Source: Flavobacterium endophyticum (GTDB lineage Bacteria > Bacteroidota > Bacteroidia > Flavobacteriales > Flavobacteriaceae). Taken from it: a stretch of DNA of 64,000 bases. Shown here piece after piece: positions 37,338 to 45,580 of this stretch (positions are counted from its first letter, which is position 1; the number at the start of each line of letters is the position of its first letter). Made by a program: the position numbers and the translations under genes. Location of the stretch: assembly GCF_003634455.1 (NCBI RefSeq), contig NZ_RBLC01000001.1:1692417-1756416 (forward strand). Direction: 5' to 3'. The notes beneath the pieces were generated by a model. It had not been told where the DNA came from. It saw nothing but the letters and a program-made list of their open reading frames with translations, and ran no database searches.

Positions 37338-39309
37338 GGCTTTTTATTCAAATTTTGCAGACAAGTTTGTCTTAGAAAATTCTGATTCTATTTTTGGACA
37401 AATTACACGTAATTATGATTTGCACAAACTAAACATCCAACAAGCAAATGCGTGGAAAGAGCAAATTGTTATTTTAAAAAATTCCTTAGACAATTTATCA
37501 GGTAAAATATATTTTGAGTTTACTATCCCTAGAATGGGAAAGAGAGTTGATAATATATTGATTGTAGACAATTGCATTTTTATTTTAGAATTTAAAATAG
37601 GATCAAAGCTTTATGATAAATATGCAAAAGACCAAGTTTTTGATTATGGTCTAGATTTGAATAATTTTCATGAGGGAAGTCATAATAAGATAATTCTACC
37701 AATTCTAATATCGGATAAAGCGGTACCTATTGAACCACAGTTTAATCCAATCTATGAAAACTTATACGACACAATTGTTGCGAACTCCAATAACTTAAAT
37801 AAGATTTTAAAACAATGTATTGTATATTTTAAGGATAAGGATAAAAAAATAGATATTTCGAATTGGGAAAATTCTATTTATAAACCAACCCCAACTATTA
37901 TAGAGGCGGCGACAATATTATTCAAAAACCATTCTGTAGAAGATATTTCACGAAATGATGCTGGGGAAAATCTTACGGTAACTTCATCGAGGATTTCGGA
38001 AATTATAGATTCTTCTAAATTAAATAAGAAAAAATCAATTTGTTTCATAACCGGTGTTCCCGGAGCTGGGAAAACTTTGGCAGGTTTGAATATTGCGAAT
38101 CTACGACTAAGTCATGAAGACGAAGAACATGCGGTTTTTCTTTCTGGGAATGTTCCTTTAGTTGAGGTTTTAAAAGCCGCATTAATTCAAGACAAATTTA
38201 AAAATCCTAAAGAAGAAGGTTTGCTTTCTAGAAAAAGTATCGAAAGTCAGCCAGTAAAAAAGCTTATACAAAACATACATCATTTTAGAGACGCTTATAT
38301 CAAGGAAAAAAAAGCTCCGATTGAAAAAGTAGCCATTTTTGATGAAGCACAAAGAGCATGGACAAAAGAACAAGCCTCAAAATTCATGCGTACAAATAAA
38401 AATAATTTTGAGTTCAATATGTCTGAGCCGGAATTTCTTATTAAAGTAATGGATAGGCATGAGGATTGGTGTACTATTGTTTGTTTAGTTGGTGGAGGTC
38501 AAGAAATCAATACGGGCGAAATAGGTCTTGAAGGGTGGATTTTACCTTTCAAGAATAAGTTTCAAAATTGGAATATATATTATTCTTCAGAAATTGAAAA
38601 AGATACTACCTATATCAAGGATGAAAAAGTTTTAGAGATATTAAAGGAAAGAAAAGCAAAAAAAGAATCAGCGCTACATTTATCAGTTTCTCTACGATCG
38701 TTTAGAAGCGCCCAATTGTCAAATTTTGTTCATCAAATTGTAGCAAATGATTTAGATGAGGCCAAAAGAATTTATAAACAATCTATAGAAAAAGACTATC
38801 CTATAAAAATAACGAGAAATTTGGCTACTGCTAAAAATTGGCTTAAAGGTAAAGCCAAAGGTTCTGATAGGATAGGTATAGTAGCATCTTCTGGAGCACA
38901 TAGATTAAAACCATTTGGTATTAATGCTAAAACAAAGATTTCTGCACCGCATTGGTTTTTAAATGGTAAAGAAGATGTCCGTTCTTCTTTTTTTCTAGAA
39001 GAAATTGCTACCGAGTTTTTTGTTCAAGGTCTTGAGCTGGATTACGTTTGTATTGCTTGGGATGGAAATTTCTTTTATAATGAAAATAAGTGGAATTTTA
39101 AGAAGTTTATAGGGACTCAATGGAATAACATAAATAATGAAGAAAAGAAAGGCTACTTGCTTAATTCTTATAGGGTCTTATTAACTAGAGCGAGACAAGG
39201 AATGGTAATTTTTATTCCCGAAGGAGATCGTGAAGATCATACTAGACCTTCAACAATATATGATGGGACTTTTGAATTTTTTAAAAATATTGGTATTGAG
39301 GAGATTTAG
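37330..39309 (+). CDS. DUF2075 helicase/NTPase with N-terminal nuclease-like domain
   Basis: The protein has 659 residues. The N-terminal part (1-220) carries a PD-(D/E)xK-like pattern: RVDN (D at about 74), then ILEFKIG (E about 87, K about 89). The C-terminal part is the DUF2075/Schlafen group 3-like superfamily 1 NTPase: Walker A GVPGAGKT near 241-248, Walker B with IFDEAQRAW near 334-342, a motif IV-like stretch LSVSLRSFRSAQLSNF, a motif V-like stretch FFVQGLELDYVCIAWD, and motif VI LLTRARQGMVIFIP near 615. The start overlaps the XRE gene by 8 nt. Such fusions are seen in prokaryotic defence regions. A role in attacking foreign nucleic acid is inferred from domains and context only. Confidence 0.85.
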   Translation: MNRAFYSNFADKFVLENSDSIFGQITRNYDLHKLNIQQANAWKEQIVILKNSLDNLSGKIYFEFTIPRMGKRVDNILIVDNCIFILEFKIGSKLYDKYAKDQVFDYGLDLNNFHEGSHNKIILPILISDKAVPIEPQFNPIYENLYDTIVANSNNLNKILKQCIVYFKDKDKKIDISNWENSIYKPTPTIIEAATILFKNHSVEDISRNDAGENLTVTSSRISEIIDSSKLNKKKSICFITGVPGAGKTLAGLNIANLRLSHEDEEHAVFLSGNVPLVEVLKAALIQDKFKNPKEEGLLSRKSIESQPVKKLIQNIHHFRDAYIKEKKAPIEKVAIFDEAQRAWTKEQASKFMRTNKNNFEFNMSEPEFLIKVMDRHEDWCTIVCLVGGGQEINTGEIGLEGWILPFKNKFQNWNIYYSSEIEKDTTYIKDEKVLEILKERKAKKESALHLSVSLRSFRSAQLSNFVHQIVANDLDEAKRIYKQSIEKDYPIKITRNLATAKNWLKGKAKGSDRIGIVASSGAHRLKPFGINAKTKISAPHWFLNGKEDVRSSFFLEEIATEFFVQGLELDYVCIAWDGNFFYNENKWNFKKFIGTQWNNINNEEKKGYLLNSYRVLLTRARQGMVIFIPEGDREDHTRPSTIYDGTFEFFKNIGIEEI

Positions 39310-39360
39310 ATGAAAAGTAAAAAATGATATTTACGAGATATCCTAAATCTAATGAAATAA

Positions 39361-39388
39361 AAAAGACGACCATTTCCGGTCGTCTTTT
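39361..39388. terminator. Terminator between DUF2075 gene and glycoside hydrolase gene
   Basis: A perfect 11-bp stem AAAAGACGACC / GGTCGTCTTTT with a 6-nt loop is symmetric and so works for both converging genes. Its sequence is nearly the same as that of the tRNA-Asn terminator at 42713-42740. Confidence 0.85.
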
Positions 39389-39412
39389 CTTTTACTCCCT
39401 CCCAGGCTCAAA
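39361..39412 (-). repeat. Decayed copy of the tRNA-Asn 3' end plus terminator
   Basis: On the minus strand, TTTGAGCCTGGGAGGGAGT followed by an A-rich spacer and the terminator stem aligns with the tRNA-Asn T-loop and acceptor (TTCGAGCCCAAGAGGGGGAG) and its own terminator at 42713-42773. The terminator part is almost identical; the tRNA part is diverged. This looks like an old attachment-site duplication 3.35 kb from the intact tRNA. Confidence 0.5.
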
Positions 39413-39420
39413 TCTATAAA

Positions 39421-42400
39421 TTATTTAATAATGACTTTCTTCGTAAAAACTACGTTTTGTGAATTTACTGCTTTTAATATATAAACACCCTTTTGAATCC
39501 CCTTTATGTCTATAGTGGTGATTCCTTCGTTTAATTGAATGTTTTTTATGATTAGTTTTCCAGTTAAATCGAATAAGTTTCCTTCCAGAATACTGTTTTC
39601 TTGTGAAGAATAGACGTTTAGAAAATTATCGGCTGGATTTGGGAATACAGTAATGGTTTCTTTTGGAGTTTCTTTTGTAACCTTTGAGTTATTTCTTTCT
39701 TGATCAAGTTCTGAAAGCAATAAAATGGGTGCAGAATCAATCATGATCGTATTTGTAGAAACTACTTCTGTATTTCCATATAAATCTTTTTTGAAGCCAA
39801 TTCCCCAATCCTGATTTATACTATATGAATTTGCTTGGTTTTTTTCATTCCATAAAATGTATTCGGAACTGTTGGTGGAAGGATTAAAAATTTTCACTAC
39901 CCAGTTTCCGAGATGATCTATTGATTTATCCTGTATGCTTTTTCCAACAAGCCAATCGGTAAGATGGGCATAAGCAGTTCCTGCAATTGTTAAGACAGAA
40001 TTTGTGCCGGAATTTGATACGCTTAGTGTAGTGCCGGAATTGACCCAATTTTCAGTAGAGGATATATACGGTTCCCAAAAATACCAATTGAAATTTTTGA
40101 CATCATAAAGCCATTGAACAATATAGGCTCTTGAAACGGCGCCAATTCTTCTTTTTTGGCAAGCTACATCGCCGCTAGCGCAAGGACCGTCAAAGCCTTC
40201 GGTATTTGAACCTTCTGTATTCCAGATAGGGATGTTGTTGAGTCCGTAATTATCTAATAAATTTCTATAGCCAAAAAATATTCCGATATCGCTTTCGGGA
40301 TTAGCCCCTGTATATTTATGAAATGAAAACACATCAAAATAATAATTGCCGTTACATTTAAAAAGAAAATCGCTAGCTCCGGTAGATGTAGTGAAATTAG
40401 GCGATAATATGATATTGTTTGGGTTTATTTCTTTTAAAATAGTATATGCCGATTCAGCAAGTTTGTTTAATGTTATTCCGCTATTGTCATTACCATTACC
40501 TTGATTAAAAAACACTTCAACCTCATTCCAAATTTCCCAGTACTTAATTTTGTTATTATACCTTTCCCCGATTTTCTGGACGTAGTCCTCCCATTGATAT
40601 AGCATATTTCCCGATACCGATTGATACGCTGAAGGAATATAATCAGCAAAAGGAATGGTACTATTTGAAGCCCAATTAGGAGACATTCCAAGAGTATAAA
40701 TAATTTCACAGCCAGGATCATTGTCGTTTCTCTTGTTAACATATAAATCAAGTCTGTCCCAATTTAATTGATCATCGGAAGGCTCAAGGTCAGACCATTT
40801 TGTACCGGTATCCCACATTCTTAGCATGCCAAAATTTACTGGAGGCCATACTTGATGTGCATTTGGATTATGTATCACATCTTCATCTGAACCTAATTTA
40901 TTAATGTGCATGCCGAAAAATGATCGAGGGATAGCATGGCCTAATGTAGAAGCGGAAACATTTTTTTGTTTAATAATGTCAGTGACATCTACTACGCTAG
41001 CGTTATCAACATATAAGGTGCCCGTGTTTCTGAAGTCCACAAAAAAATCTACAGAATACACTTGATCTTCATCAACATTGCTTCCTAGGCCGCCAATTAT
41101 TTCAATTTTTTGCCATTGATCGGAAACTCTTAAAGTTTTTGCTGAAGAAATTCGTGGAGTATGAAGTAATGTTGATCTTAACGTAAAATCAATTTCGACA
41201 TTATCTGGAGATTTTACCCAAATTGAAGCTTTGTATATCTTGCTTCCTTTTGCTTCAAATCTCTGAAAATAATGAAAAATGGAAGGTTTAGAACTGAGAG
41301 TAATCTTTTGACAACTTAAGCCGTTATACGGACTGCAATTATCTTCTGAAAAGATTACAGAAGTTGAACCACCCCAATTTACAGTATAGTCGTAGTTTTG
41401 AGAAATGCCTATATTATTATAATCGTATTCAAAATCACCATTTTTTAAAATATTTTCTAATCCATTTTCAATATTTTCTAATGTTAAGTCTGTAATGTCT
41501 GTAACACTCGCATTTTCTAAATAAACGGTGCCGGTAGATTTAAAATTTATAAAAAAATCAAGGTTGTGTGAATGACTTAAGGAAACCAAATTTTTTGTGT
41601 CTCCAAAAATTTCAATTTTTTGCCATTCGTTAGGAACGACATTAAAGATTTTATTCGCGATAAATGGATTATATAGGCTTCTTGATCTTAAAGCAAATTC
41701 TACCTCAAAGTTATTGCTTGTGGGCTTAATCCAGATACTTGCTTTCAGCTTCCTGTTGGGTTGAACATATAGTCCTTGAGCAAAGTAACAGTATTCATTT
41801 ATGGAGTTTATGACGACCTTTTGACAAGCTCGTCCTGATATCGAATTATCAGTGTCTTTTGAGAAAACTATATCTGATGCTGGGTTAACGCCCCAATTAG
41901 GATTGAAAAAATAAGGAGAAGCACAACCAAGAAATTCACCAGAGGTACCATAGTTTCCTTCAAAATTTGGATTTGAGATTAGATTTGTTGTGCTGTCTAT
42001 TAAATTGGTTTCGTCAGTAACACTGGCGTCATCTAAATATAGGGTGCCAGATGTTTTAAAGTTTAAGAAGAAATAAAATTTATTTTCGTTATTTCCATTG
42101 ATTAAACAATTTGTATTGCCAACTACTTCTATCTTTTGCCATTGATTGTTGTTTTCTAGTTCAAATTCTTTAGAAACGATATGCTGGAAACTAGGTACAT
42201 CAGATCGTATAATTAAATCTACTTTTTGTTTTGGAGATCCTGTGGGCACTATTTCTGGTTTTATCCAAATACTTGCTTTTAATGTTCTCTCGCCTTTTAC
42301 CATAAATTCTTGAGCAAAATAGGAATATCCCGAAATAGTCTGGATTACTACTTTTTGACTGCTTGGAGCGGTTCTTGAGACAGACGTGCTTTTAGAAAAA

Positions 42401-42600
42401 TTGATAACAGAAGAAGGATTGCCATTCCAGTTAGGATTGTAAAAATAATTGGGAGCACAGCCAGCATATTCCCCATTAATGCCATATGTGCCATCAAAAC
42501 TTGGATTTAACAATAAGTTTTGTGAAAAAGAATTGGCATTCGCTAATAACAAGATGTAAAAAAGAATTTTTTTTAGAATCTTTAGATTGTTTTTCTTCAT
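39421..42600 (-). CDS. Secreted glycoside hydrolase (clan A, GH39-like) with carbohydrate-binding-like modules and T9SS type A domain
   Basis: The protein has 1059 residues from the ATG at 42598-42600; an ATG seven codons upstream would leave almost no leader after the predicted promoter. After the signal peptide (LFYILLLANANSFS) come three similar modules of about 160 residues (NLLLNPSFDG, NLISNPNFEG, NILKNGDFEYD starts; LYLDDASVTD-type ends), like CBM4/9 jelly rolls. The catalytic TIM-barrel region starts near ATLGHAIPRSFFGMHI. The probable acid/base is the Glu in IWNEVE (about residue 693) and the nucleophile the Glu in WNTEGSN (about 796). The last 75 residues are a type A sorting domain (VFPNPADNFLNVYSS). 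The exact GH family and substrate are uncertain. It is AT-rich, and isolated between two terminators next to tRNA-Asn. Confidence 0.82.
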   Translation of the reverse strand: MKKNNLKILKKILFYILLLANANSFSQNLLLNPSFDGTYGINGEYAGCAPNYFYNPNWNGNPSSVINFSKSTSVSRTAPSSQKVVIQTISGYSYFAQEFMVKGERTLKASIWIKPEIVPTGSPKQKVDLIIRSDVPSFQHIVSKEFELENNNQWQKIEVVGNTNCLINGNNENKFYFFLNFKTSGTLYLDDASVTDETNLIDSTTNLISNPNFEGNYGTSGEFLGCASPYFFNPNWGVNPASDIVFSKDTDNSISGRACQKVVINSINEYCYFAQGLYVQPNRKLKASIWIKPTSNNFEVEFALRSRSLYNPFIANKIFNVVPNEWQKIEIFGDTKNLVSLSHSHNLDFFINFKSTGTVYLENASVTDITDLTLENIENGLENILKNGDFEYDYNNIGISQNYDYTVNWGGSTSVIFSEDNCSPYNGLSCQKITLSSKPSIFHYFQRFEAKGSKIYKASIWVKSPDNVEIDFTLRSTLLHTPRISSAKTLRVSDQWQKIEIIGGLGSNVDEDQVYSVDFFVDFRNTGTLYVDNASVVDVTDIIKQKNVSASTLGHAIPRSFFGMHINKLGSDEDVIHNPNAHQVWPPVNFGMLRMWDTGTKWSDLEPSDDQLNWDRLDLYVNKRNDNDPGCEIIYTLGMSPNWASNSTIPFADYIPSAYQSVSGNMLYQWEDYVQKIGERYNNKIKYWEIWNEVEVFFNQGNGNDNSGITLNKLAESAYTILKEINPNNIILSPNFTTSTGASDFLFKCNGNYYFDVFSFHKYTGANPESDIGIFFGYRNLLDNYGLNNIPIWNTEGSNTEGFDGPCASGDVACQKRRIGAVSRAYIVQWLYDVKNFNWYFWEPYISSTENWVNSGTTLSVSNSGTNSVLTIAGTAYAHLTDWLVGKSIQDKSIDHLGNWVVKIFNPSTNSSEYILWNEKNQANSYSINQDWGIGFKKDLYGNTEVVSTNTIMIDSAPILLLSELDQERNNSKVTKETPKETITVFPNPADNFLNVYSSQENSILEGNLFDLTGKLIIKNIQLNEGITTIDIKGIQKGVYILKAVNSQNVVFTKKVIIK

Positions 42601-42635
42601 ATTTTCTATAAAAGTTTTCATGTAACGATATGAAT

Positions 42636-42643
42636 CAAAAGTA
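42636..42643 (-). promoter_or_regulatory. Candidate -7 element (TACTTTTG) of the glycoside hydrolase gene
   Basis: TACTTTTG on the minus strand fits TAnnTTTG. The predicted start site near 42630 leaves about 30 nt before the ATG at 42600. No TTG -33 box is seen at the normal distance. Confidence 0.45.
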
Positions 42644-42712
42644 TCGAAAATATATGTTCTTTGGATATCTAGTTTTAGCTAAGAACAATTTTATAGAAAA
42701 TATAGAAAACAA

Positions 42713-42740
42713 AAAAGACGACCATTTCTGATCGTCTTTT
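42713..42740 (-). terminator. Terminator of tRNA-Asn
   Basis: AAAAGACGA pairs with TCGTCTTTT across a 10-nt loop, just after the 3' end of the minus-strand tRNA. It is nearly the same sequence as the hairpin at 39361-39388. Confidence 0.8.
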
Positions 42741-42749
42741 CTTTTTCTG

Positions 42750-42823
42750 CTCCCCCTCTTGGGCTCGAACCAAGGACCCTCTGATTAACAGTCAGATGCT
42801 CTAACCAACTGAGCTAAGGAGGA
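42750..42823 (-). tRNA. tRNA-Asn (anticodon GUU)
   Basis: Read on the minus strand, the acceptor TCCTCCT pairs with AGGGGGA (one T-G), followed by discriminator G. The D-arm contains AGCTCAGTTGGTTAGAGC. The anticodon arm CTGACTGTTAATCAG gives GUU, and the T-loop is TTCGAGC. CCA is not encoded. It marks the right border of the AT-rich segment. Confidence 0.97.
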
Positions 42824-42909
42824 AGGCGTATTGCCTTTTAAAGCGGTGCAAATATAAGGCGAAATTTATTTCTTGCAAATAAAAACGAAGAAATTTTTCA
42901 ATTTTTTTT

Positions 42910-44247
42910 CTATTTCACGATGGCCTTATAAATGTCGTTGCCATTAGCAAACAGTACCAGTGCTATAAGTATAAAGAAGCCAACCACTTGGGCGCGCTCT
43001 AGGAATTTTTCGCTCGGTTTTCTTCTGGTAATCATTTCAAACAATAAAAACATCACGTGGCCGCCATCCAGTGCCGGAATCGGCAGCAGGTTCATTACGC
43101 CCAGCATGATCGATAAGAACGCCGTGATGGTCCAGAAATACTCCCAGCTCCATACGCTCGGAAAAACATTAAAGATGGCATAGAAGCCGCCCACGCCCTT
43201 ATAAGCGCCCGTATCTGGATTGACGATCGCCTTTAGCTGCGTAAAGTAGCGTCCCAGCTCGTCTTTGCTTCTTTGGATTCCCGCCGGAAACGATTCTGCA
43301 AAAGAAAACGTCTCGCGGCTGATTTTATAGTAGCCTAATTTCTCTAAGTTTTCTGCCTTAAGGCCGCCTTGCACAACGCCCAGTTTGCCGTCTTTGCCAA
43401 CCGTCAGCTTGACGTGCTCTTCCTTTTCTTTTCTAAAAATAACCGCGTCAAACGTCTTTCCAGGGTTTGCCTCGTTAAAGGCCACAATCTCGTCGGCATA
43501 ACGCATCTTTTGGCCGTTGATGCTCAAGATCACGTCCCCTTTTTCAAGCGTATTTATATTGGGCGAATTCTCTGCAATGCTGCTTACCGTAAACGGAATG
43601 CGCAATTTCAGATAGCTCTTTTCCTCTTTCATCACCGTAGCCAATAAGTCTACCGGAAGCTTGAGTTCCTGCGTCACGCCATCTCTATTGATCGTCGCTG
43701 TCTTCGCAAAATTTACGTTGTACTGTACGTCGTCAAATTTCTCGACCTTCTTGCCGTCGATCGCCAAGATCTTGTCGCCTGTCTTGAATCCGATTTTTTC
43801 TCCGACAGGGCTGGTTACCCAGATGCCGTCTTTTACTTCAGAATTCGCGATATACGTATTGCCATAAACATAGGCCATGCCGATGTAGATGATGATAGCC
43901 AAGACAAAATTTACGGTAACGCCGCCCAGCATGATAATCAAACGCTGCCAAGCCGGCTTAGAACGGAATTCCCACGGCTGCGGCGGGAGGGCCATCTGCT
44001 CCTTGTCCATGCTTTCGTCGATCATGCCCGAGATCTTGACGTAGCCGCCCAGCGGCAGCCAGCCGATCCCGTATTCCGTTTCGCCGATTTTTTTCTTCAG
44101 AAGCGAAAATTTGACGTCAAAGAAAAGATAGAATTTCTCTACCCTTGTCTTGAATAATTTGGCCGGGATAAAATGCCCCATTTCATGAAGCACGATCAGC
44201 AAGGATAAACTCAACAAAAACTGCGAGAGCTTAATAACTATTTCCAT
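42910..44247 (-). CDS. rseP: RIP site-2 metalloprotease RseP
   Basis: This 445-residue inner-membrane zinc protease has the catalytic motif HEMGH at residues 21-25 in the first helix, two PDZ domains in the middle (around GDKILAIDGKKVEKF and GDVILSINGQKMRY), and the third zinc ligand in NLLPIPALDGGH near the C-terminus. Four membrane segments are visible. In other bacteria it cleaves anti-sigma factors and remnant signal peptides within the membrane. In this genome it could act on FecR-type or RseA-type proteins, which is inference. Confidence 0.96.
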   Translation of the reverse strand: MEIVIKLSQFLLSLSLLIVLHEMGHFIPAKLFKTRVEKFYLFFDVKFSLLKKKIGETEYGIGWLPLGGYVKISGMIDESMDKEQMALPPQPWEFRSKPAWQRLIIMLGGVTVNFVLAIIIYIGMAYVYGNTYIANSEVKDGIWVTSPVGEKIGFKTGDKILAIDGKKVEKFDDVQYNVNFAKTATINRDGVTQELKLPVDLLATVMKEEKSYLKLRIPFTVSSIAENSPNINTLEKGDVILSINGQKMRYADEIVAFNEANPGKTFDAVIFRKEKEEHVKLTVGKDGKLGVVQGGLKAENLEKLGYYKISRETFSFAESFPAGIQRSKDELGRYFTQLKAIVNPDTGAYKGVGGFYAIFNVFPSVWSWEYFWTITAFLSIMLGVMNLLPIPALDGGHVMFLLFEMITRRKPSEKFLERAQVVGFFILIALVLFANGNDIYKAIVK

Positions 44248-44276
44248 TTTGTAGTTTTAGATTCAATAATTGCGAA

Positions 44277-44284
44277 CAAAAATA
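44277..44284 (-). promoter_or_regulatory. Candidate -7 element (TATTTTTG) of rseP
   Basis: TATTTTTG on the minus strand fits TAnnTTTG and would give a leader of about 23 nt. No TTG is found at the standard -33 distance. Confidence 0.35.
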
Positions 44285-44471
44285 GTGTTTTCTATTTACT
44301 TACGGCGGGATTATTCATTTTTCAATATTTTAAATGTTTGTTAATCTTTCCAATCCCGATTCCTACTTTATAAGATGTCCGTAACTTTACTTTTTCGAAT
44401 CCCGAGGCACCCTGCCGACGGCCGAAACCAAAAACAGCGCTCCGGCGCCCTTCGCACCAAAACCACTACGG

Positions 44472-45515
44472 ATGAAAAAGATAAAAACCGCCCTGCTTTC
44501 CTATGGAATGTCAGGCAAAGTATTCCATGCGCCCTTCCTCGCGCTGCACCCGGGCTTTGAATTGGCCGGCTCGTGGGAGCGCAGCAAAAAGCTCGTGCAC
44601 GAAGACTATCCCGAAGCCCGAAGCTACGATTCGCTCGAAGCCCTGCTGCAAGACGCTACCCTCGACCTTGTGATTGTCAACACCCCTGTAGAAACCCACT
44701 TCGACTATGCCAAGCAGGCCCTGCTGGCCGGAAAGAACGTGCTGGTCGAAAAAGCCTTTACGACCACGGTAGCCGAAGCCGAAGAACTCAAGGCTCTTGC
44801 CAAAGAACACGGACTAAAGCTGGCCGTTTTCCAGAACCGCCGATGGGACAGCGACTTCAAGACCGTCAAGCAGGTCTTGGACCGCGACATCTTGGGAGAG
44901 ATCGTAGAAGCAGAAATTCATTTTGACCGCTATAATCCCAACCTGAGTCCTAAGATCCATAAAGAAACTGCCAATGCCGGAGCCGGAATACTGAAAGACC
45001 TAGGCTCGCACATCATCGACCAGGCGCTGACCCTGTTTGGCTTTCCGGAAGCGCTCTATGCCGATATCCGCGTGACAAGAGACCATTCTATCGTAGACGA
45101 TTATTTCGACCTGCTGCTCTATTACCCGCGCTTCCGCGTACGGTTGAAAGCCGGCTTTTTTGTGCGCGAAGCCCTGCCGTCGTATATCATTCACGGCAAG
45201 AAAGGCTCTTTCTTGAAAAGCCGCGGCGACGTACAAGAAGACGAGCTGAAGCTTGGCAAAAAGCCGAACCGCGAGCAATGGGGCATCGAGCCCGACTATA
45301 AGGCCGGACTGCTGCATACCGAAGTCAACAGCGTAGTCATCCGCGAGATCGTACCGACGCTGCACGGCAACTACTTTGAGTTTTTTGACGGATTGTACGA
45401 AGCCATTGCCAACGGTGCCGAAGAACCCGTTACCGCCCAAGACGGCGTAAATGTGATGCGGATTATTGAAGCGGCGGTGGAGAGTGATGGAGGGAAGAAG
45501 CTAGTAGCATTTTGA
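44472..45515 (+). CDS. Gfo/Idh/MocA family oxidoreductase
   Basis: The protein has 347 residues. The N-terminal Rossmann fold starts KIKTALLSYGMSGKVFHAPF, the family glycine motif being GxSGxxFH as in the YdgJ/IolX-like subgroup. The signature EKAFTT follows near residue 90-97, in the position of the conserved EKP. The C-terminal alpha/beta domain holds the likely catalytic His in LGSHIIDQAL. It would oxidise or reduce a sugar or cyclitol with NAD(P). The gene is followed by an aldo-keto reductase and a 2-hydroxyacid dehydrogenase on the same strand, separated by repeat-filled gaps. Its leader is unusually GC-rich. Confidence 0.9.
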   Translation: MKKIKTALLSYGMSGKVFHAPFLALHPGFELAGSWERSKKLVHEDYPEARSYDSLEALLQDATLDLVIVNTPVETHFDYAKQALLAGKNVLVEKAFTTTVAEAEELKALAKEHGLKLAVFQNRRWDSDFKTVKQVLDRDILGEIVEAEIHFDRYNPNLSPKIHKETANAGAGILKDLGSHIIDQALTLFGFPEALYADIRVTRDHSIVDDYFDLLLYYPRFRVRLKAGFFVREALPSYIIHGKKGSFLKSRGDVQEDELKLGKKPNREQWGIEPDYKAGLLHTEVNSVVIREIVPTLHGNYFEFFDGLYEAIANGAEEPVTAQDGVNVMRIIEAAVESDGGKKLVAF

Positions 45516-45580
45516 ATTAAGAACTATCAACTAAGAACTAAGAACTATCAACTATCAATTATCAATTATCAACTATAACC
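45516..45580. repeat. Degenerate 7-bp tandem repeat between two genes
   Basis: The gap is built from heptamers such as AACTATC, AACTAAG and AATTATC repeated about eight times, nearly filling the space between the oxidoreductase stop and the aldo-keto reductase start. Confidence 0.85.

Noticed and set aside
42713..42740. Terminator at tRNA-Asn considered as a DNA-uptake or REP sequence because it occurs twice
   Set aside because: Only two copies are in the window and both sit beside tRNA-Asn-like sequence, so duplication at the tRNA explains them better.
44375..44560. 61-codon frame in the leader of the Gfo/Idh/MocA gene
   Set aside because: It runs into the oxidoreductase gene in another frame, and its composition is that of GC-rich leader DNA; no leader-peptide features.
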